Positions 61,450 through 64,000 of a stretch of DNA of 64,000 nucleotides are shown in pieces. Location: the NCBI RefSeq assembly GCF_000613805.1, contig NZ_BAJR01000018.1, forward strand, positions 1-64,000, given 5' to 3'. This DNA comes from Phocaeicola paurosaccharolyticus JCM 15092. GTDB taxonomy: Bacteria; Bacteroidota; Bacteroidia; Bacteroidales; Bacteroidaceae. The notes under the pieces were generated by a model, which saw only the letters and a list, made by a program, of their open reading frames with translations, was not told the origin of the DNA and searched no databases. Position 1 is the first letter of the stretch, and every line of letters starts with the position of its first letter. The position numbers were made by a program, and so were the translations under genes.

Positions 61450-61988
61450 TTAGCGGATTATATAAAAGACGTCGTTTTGACGTACCACATTCTTTTAAAG
61501 CACGACCTACAACTGATTTTGCTAAAGAAAATCTTTTTAATGTTCTTTCAAACAACTATTTTGACTTTGAAGATGGTGTCACTGCTCTGGATCTGTTCTC
61601 AGGAACGGGTAGTATAAGTATTGAACTTGTATCCAGAGGTTGCGATCAGGTCGTTTCTGTAGAGAAAGACCCACAACATTACGCATTCATCACTAAGGTT
61701 ATGAATGAGGTCAAGACAGATAAATGTCAGACTCTGCGTGGAGATGTATTCAAGTACATTGATAGATGCAATAAGAAGTTCGATTTTATATTTGCAGACC
61801 CACCTTATGCACTTAAGGAACTTGAGTCTATCCCTGACCTTATTTTTAAAAATAACCTTTTAAAAGATGGTGGACTGTTTGTTCTTGAACATGGTAAGGA
61901 TAATGATTTCACTAAGCATCCAAATTTTGTTGAACAGCGCCATTATGGAAGTGTGAACTTCTCCTTCTTTAAAGAAGTGGAGCCATAA
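61440..61988 (+). CDS. rsmD: 16S rRNA (guanine966-N2)-methyltransferase
   Basis: A 182-residue SAM-dependent methyltransferase of the RsmD family that modifies G966 of 16S rRNA. The N-terminal region is VISGLYKRRRFDVP then RPTTDFAKENLFNVL. SAM binding is in ALDLFSGTGSISIELVSRG and the catalytic motif is FADPPYAL. Length is normal. Its start overlaps DUF3822, and its last 20 bases overlap the converging cardiolipin synthase gene. Confidence 0.95.
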   Translation: MRVISGLYKRRRFDVPHSFKARPTTDFAKENLFNVLSNNYFDFEDGVTALDLFSGTGSISIELVSRGCDQVVSVEKDPQHYAFITKVMNEVKTDKCQTLRGDVFKYIDRCNKKFDFIFADPPYALKELESIPDLIFKNNLLKDGGLFVLEHGKDNDFTKHPNFVEQRHYGSVNFSFFKEVEP

Positions 61989-63405
61989 TACGTACTGCGG
62001 ATTCGGCCATGCGCTCCTTTAGTGAGCGCTTTTCCCATGCTTTCTTAGATAATATCATAGATCCTTTCATATCGTTTAAAAAGATGTTTTTAAGGTGTAT
62101 TGCCGAGTCACGGTCATACATTATGGCGTTAACCTCGAAATTATGTTCAAAGCTTCTGAAATCCATGTTGGTAGAACCTACTGTTGAGACTATATCATCG
62201 ATTACAATAAGTTTTGAATGTAGGAATCCTTTCTTATACATGTATATTTTTACTCCCGACTCCATAAGCATGGATAGGTAGGAGAGTGTACCTATATGAG
62301 TAAGGAACGTATCTCCTCTCTTTGGTATCATAATTCTTACATCCACACCTGCTAGAGCAGCATTCTGCAATGCAAGTAATATTGAGTCGGTAGGCAAAAG
62401 GTATGGGGTCTGAATGTAGAGATACTTTTTGGCATTCTCTATAGCTATTAGGTAGCCTTGCATTATATCATGCCATTCCCCAACAGGGTCTGAAGTTACT
62501 ATCTGGATAAGGGAAGAGCCTTTTTCCTCCATTTCAGGGAAATACTTGGACGAAGTAATGAGCGAACGGTCTACGGCATACCAATCGGTAAGAAAAGCTG
62601 TCTGAAGACCATATACGGCTTTGCCTTCAATCTTCGAGTGGAGATCTTTCCATATGCCCCACTTTACACCTTTTATATATCTGTTGGCAATATTCATTCC
62701 ACCGATGAAACCTACTTTACCATCAATAACTACAATTTTTCTGTGATTTCTATAGTTTATCTTGCTTGTAAAAAGTGGGTATTTGACTTTCAGAAATGCT
62801 TTAGCTTCTATACCATTACCTCTCATCTTTTCATAGAATGAATCTGATACTCGCCAGCACCCCACATCATCGTACAGTACACGGATTTCAACCCCCTCTT
62901 TGGCCTTATCAATAAGGCAATCTCTAATAAGTTTTCCTAGAGCATCGTCATTGAAGATATAAAACTCCATATGAATATGGTGCTTTGCCTTATATATCTC
63001 TTTTATCAAAGAAGAGACCATTGAGTAGCCATCGGAATATGTCTCCAGACTATTTCCTTCAAAAGGTAGTGCGCTATTTATGTTCTTGAAAAAGCTCATT
63101 AGCTTATTTCCCTCAATATTACCATAAAATGCTTTCTGGGCCTGGTATTCGGCCATAGGACGTTTAATGATTCTGGTAAATCCTTTTTTGCTTATCAACC
63201 TATTCTTTCGTGTATTCCTTCCTACAAAGTAATAGAAGAACAGACCAATAAGAGGAAGAAAGAAAAGCACGAGAATCCATGCCAACGTCTTTACGGGGCT
63301 TCTATTGTCTAGAACTATTATTACAATTGTAAATAAAATAGTAATGAAATAGACAATGTTAAAGACTACATTAAATATATCGCCGTAGGCAAATGAATAC
63401 TCCAT
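61969..63405 (-). CDS. cls: Cardiolipin synthase (phospholipase D type)
   Basis: A 478-residue membrane enzyme that forms cardiolipin from two phosphatidylglycerols. Two N-terminal membrane helices (about 12-58) are followed by FFYYFVGRNTRKNRLI. The two PLD motifs are HRKIVVIDGKVGFIGG (about 217-232) and HSKLIVIDDIVSTVGS (about 396-411), each with the HxK-x4-D triad complete. The ATG at 63405 (MEYSFAYGDIF) is used. The longer frame to 63468 would start upstream of the promoter and in the neighbouring terminator. Confidence 0.95.
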   Translation of the reverse strand: MEYSFAYGDIFNVVFNIVYFITILFTIVIIVLDNRSPVKTLAWILVLFFLPLIGLFFYYFVGRNTRKNRLISKKGFTRIIKRPMAEYQAQKAFYGNIEGNKLMSFFKNINSALPFEGNSLETYSDGYSMVSSLIKEIYKAKHHIHMEFYIFNDDALGKLIRDCLIDKAKEGVEIRVLYDDVGCWRVSDSFYEKMRGNGIEAKAFLKVKYPLFTSKINYRNHRKIVVIDGKVGFIGGMNIANRYIKGVKWGIWKDLHSKIEGKAVYGLQTAFLTDWYAVDRSLITSSKYFPEMEEKGSSLIQIVTSDPVGEWHDIMQGYLIAIENAKKYLYIQTPYLLPTDSILLALQNAALAGVDVRIMIPKRGDTFLTHIGTLSYLSMLMESGVKIYMYKKGFLHSKLIVIDDIVSTVGSTNMDFRSFEHNFEVNAIMYDRDSAIHLKNIFLNDMKGSMILSKKAWEKRSLKERMAESAVRIMAPLL

Positions 63406-63423
63406 ATAACTTAGCTTATAAGA

Positions 63424-63431
63424 CAAACTTA
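63424..63431 (-). promoter_or_regulatory. Promoter -7 box of cls
   Basis: The minus strand reads TAAGTTTG, 18 bases upstream of the chosen cls ATG. Confidence 0.6.
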
Positions 63432-63455
63432 TAAAAAAAAATGGAGTATACTTAT

Positions 63456-63491
63456 TAAAAGCCCCCAAAAGTTTTGTAAACCTTTGAGGGC
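63456..63491 (-). terminator. Terminator of the outer-membrane protein gene
   Basis: A 12-bp stem with two mismatches (63461-63472 with 63480-63491) is followed on the minus strand by TTTT. Confidence 0.7.
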
Positions 63492-63529
63492 GTTAATAAG
63501 TATTGTTTTTAAAAAAAAGTGTTCAGAAT

Positions 63530-64000
63530 TTAGAATGGATGTCTTCCTCCTCCCATTCCGCCACCCATACCACCAGGTCTCATTCCGCCACCCATACCAC
63601 CAGGCATTACTCCAGGCATAAAGTTTCCTCTGCCATTCATCATCTTATCACGAGTTGCTTTACTACCAAATATGTTAAGACGATAAATAACATGAACCAT
63701 GCAGTAGCTGTTGATACTGTTGTATGAAGTAACCGAACGTTGCATTGCAGACATATTGCTTGATATGTTACTCTGTTGTTTCAAGATGTCGTACATCTCG
63801 AAGCTTACAGTTGTAGAACCTTTGAATAGAGTCTGAGCTATCTGGGCATTCCAGATAAGTTCGTTTTTATTCATTGTAGCATCTGAATAACCTCTTCTGT
63901 TTTGGCTTACAACATTAGTTGACAGGTTCATGTTCCAAGGTAATGATACACTTGTATTTGCTCCGTAAGAGAATGTATAAGGCTCTCTGTTTCTACTTGG
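63530..64000 (-). CDS. Outer-membrane beta-barrel protein, C-terminal part (continues past window end)
   Basis: The frame is open from the window end to 63530, giving about 156 C-terminal residues. It shows alternating strands typical of a TonB-receptor-like barrel (YTFSYGANTSVSLPWNMNLS, ELIWNAQIAQTLF, TVSFEMYDILKQQSNISSN, YCMVHVIYRLNIF). It ends in a Gly/Met-rich tail (MPGGMGGGMRPGG and similar), with last residue Phe. The pattern matches the OMP_b-brl_3 family, whose members often end in such tails. The start and N-terminal domains lie outside the window. The final Phe may serve as barrel insertion signal. Confidence 0.75.
   Translation of the reverse strand, partial: PSRNREPYTFSYGANTSVSLPWNMNLSTNVVSQNRRGYSDATMNKNELIWNAQIAQTLFKGSTTVSFEMYDILKQQSNISSNMSAMQRSVTSYNSINSYCMVHVIYRLNIFGSKATRDKMMNGRGNFMPGVMPGGMGGGMRPGGMGGGMGGGRHPF
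63554..63607. repeat. 27-bp tandem repeat, two units
   Basis: CATTCCGCCACCCATACC and following occurs at 63554-63580 and again at 63581-63607. It codes for the Gly/Met/Pro tail of the outer-membrane protein. Confidence 0.8.

Overview
The window is an AT-rich stretch of chromosome from a member of Bacteroidales, most likely Bacteroidaceae. The evidence is a SusC/SusD pair, DUF4954, DUF4834, DUF3822 and DUF5683 family proteins, tandem GH43 and esterase enzymes, a class I fumarase, a Bacteroidetes-type DnaE, and at least twenty promoters with the Bacteroidetes -7 element TAnnTTTG (often with a -33 TTG/TTTG) in place of sigma70-like -35/-10 boxes. No phage, plasmid or CRISPR array is visible. Most of the window is conserved core genome in short operons.

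Layout. 1-1700: two transposase remnants (IS110 C-terminal part, frameshifted ISL3), then tRNA-Lys. 1985-6206: AI-2E-type permease, tdk, rsmI, a frameshifted coiled-coil lipoprotein gene and a HAD phosphatase. 6385-10978: a SusC/SusD outer-membrane uptake pair with its own promoter and terminator. 11160-14452: hflX followed by a DUF4954 gene split by a one-base frameshift. 14655-18455: an S15/CocE-type hydrolase and class I fumarase, divergently transcribed. 18483-18930: decayed DNA holding an AraC-regulator remnant. 18931-21479: frr, rsgA and an M28 peptidase whose 3' end is frameshifted twice. 21661-25737: a histidine phosphatase, pyrH, yraN, tadA-like deaminase, DUF4834, pssA and psd. 25934-30439: dnaE, trxA and an acidic conserved protein. 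30539-33711: an aroA-led five-gene operon that includes a metal ABC permease, tsaE and an Imm17-like protein. 33885-36101: a CPA2 antiporter. 36179-41458: a secreted plant-polysaccharide cassette (CE1-like esterase, double GH43 with a C-terminal beta-sandwich module, esterase fused to a DUF4380-like domain). 41716-41985: a GC-rich 21-bp tandem repeat and tRNA-Gln. 42269-47500: rsfS, ftsH, cdsA facing surE and lpxB. 47743-53818: parA, parB, DUF5683, an MltD-like transglycosylase and relA/spoT. 53819-58170: a MerR regulator, a urea transporter and alaS. 58423-63405: a RecD2-like helicase, a pilin-like protein, DUF3822, rsmD and a cardiolipin synthase. 63530-64000: the end of an outer-membrane beta-barrel gene.

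How the genes work together. Phospholipid synthesis is well represented (cdsA, pssA, psd, cls), as are translation and ribosome maturation (rsmI, hflX, frr, rsgA, rsfS, tsaE, rsmD, alaS, tadA, two tRNAs), chromosome segregation (parAB) and envelope building (lpxB, MltD-like enzyme, antiporter). The carbohydrate cassette looks suited to removing arabinose and acyl side chains from arabinoxylan-like polymers, but has no SusCD of its own.

Points that deserve a second look are several one-base frame lesions in otherwise conserved genes, a dispersed palindrome placed twice between convergent genes, a heptad-coding 21-bp tandem repeat, a hairpin holding the stop codons of both cdsA and lpxB, paired DnaA-box-like motifs with a palindrome ahead of parA, and a possible pseudopilin/PilM-like pair ahead of rsmD. 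I found no single feature that I can defend as a wholly new biological system.
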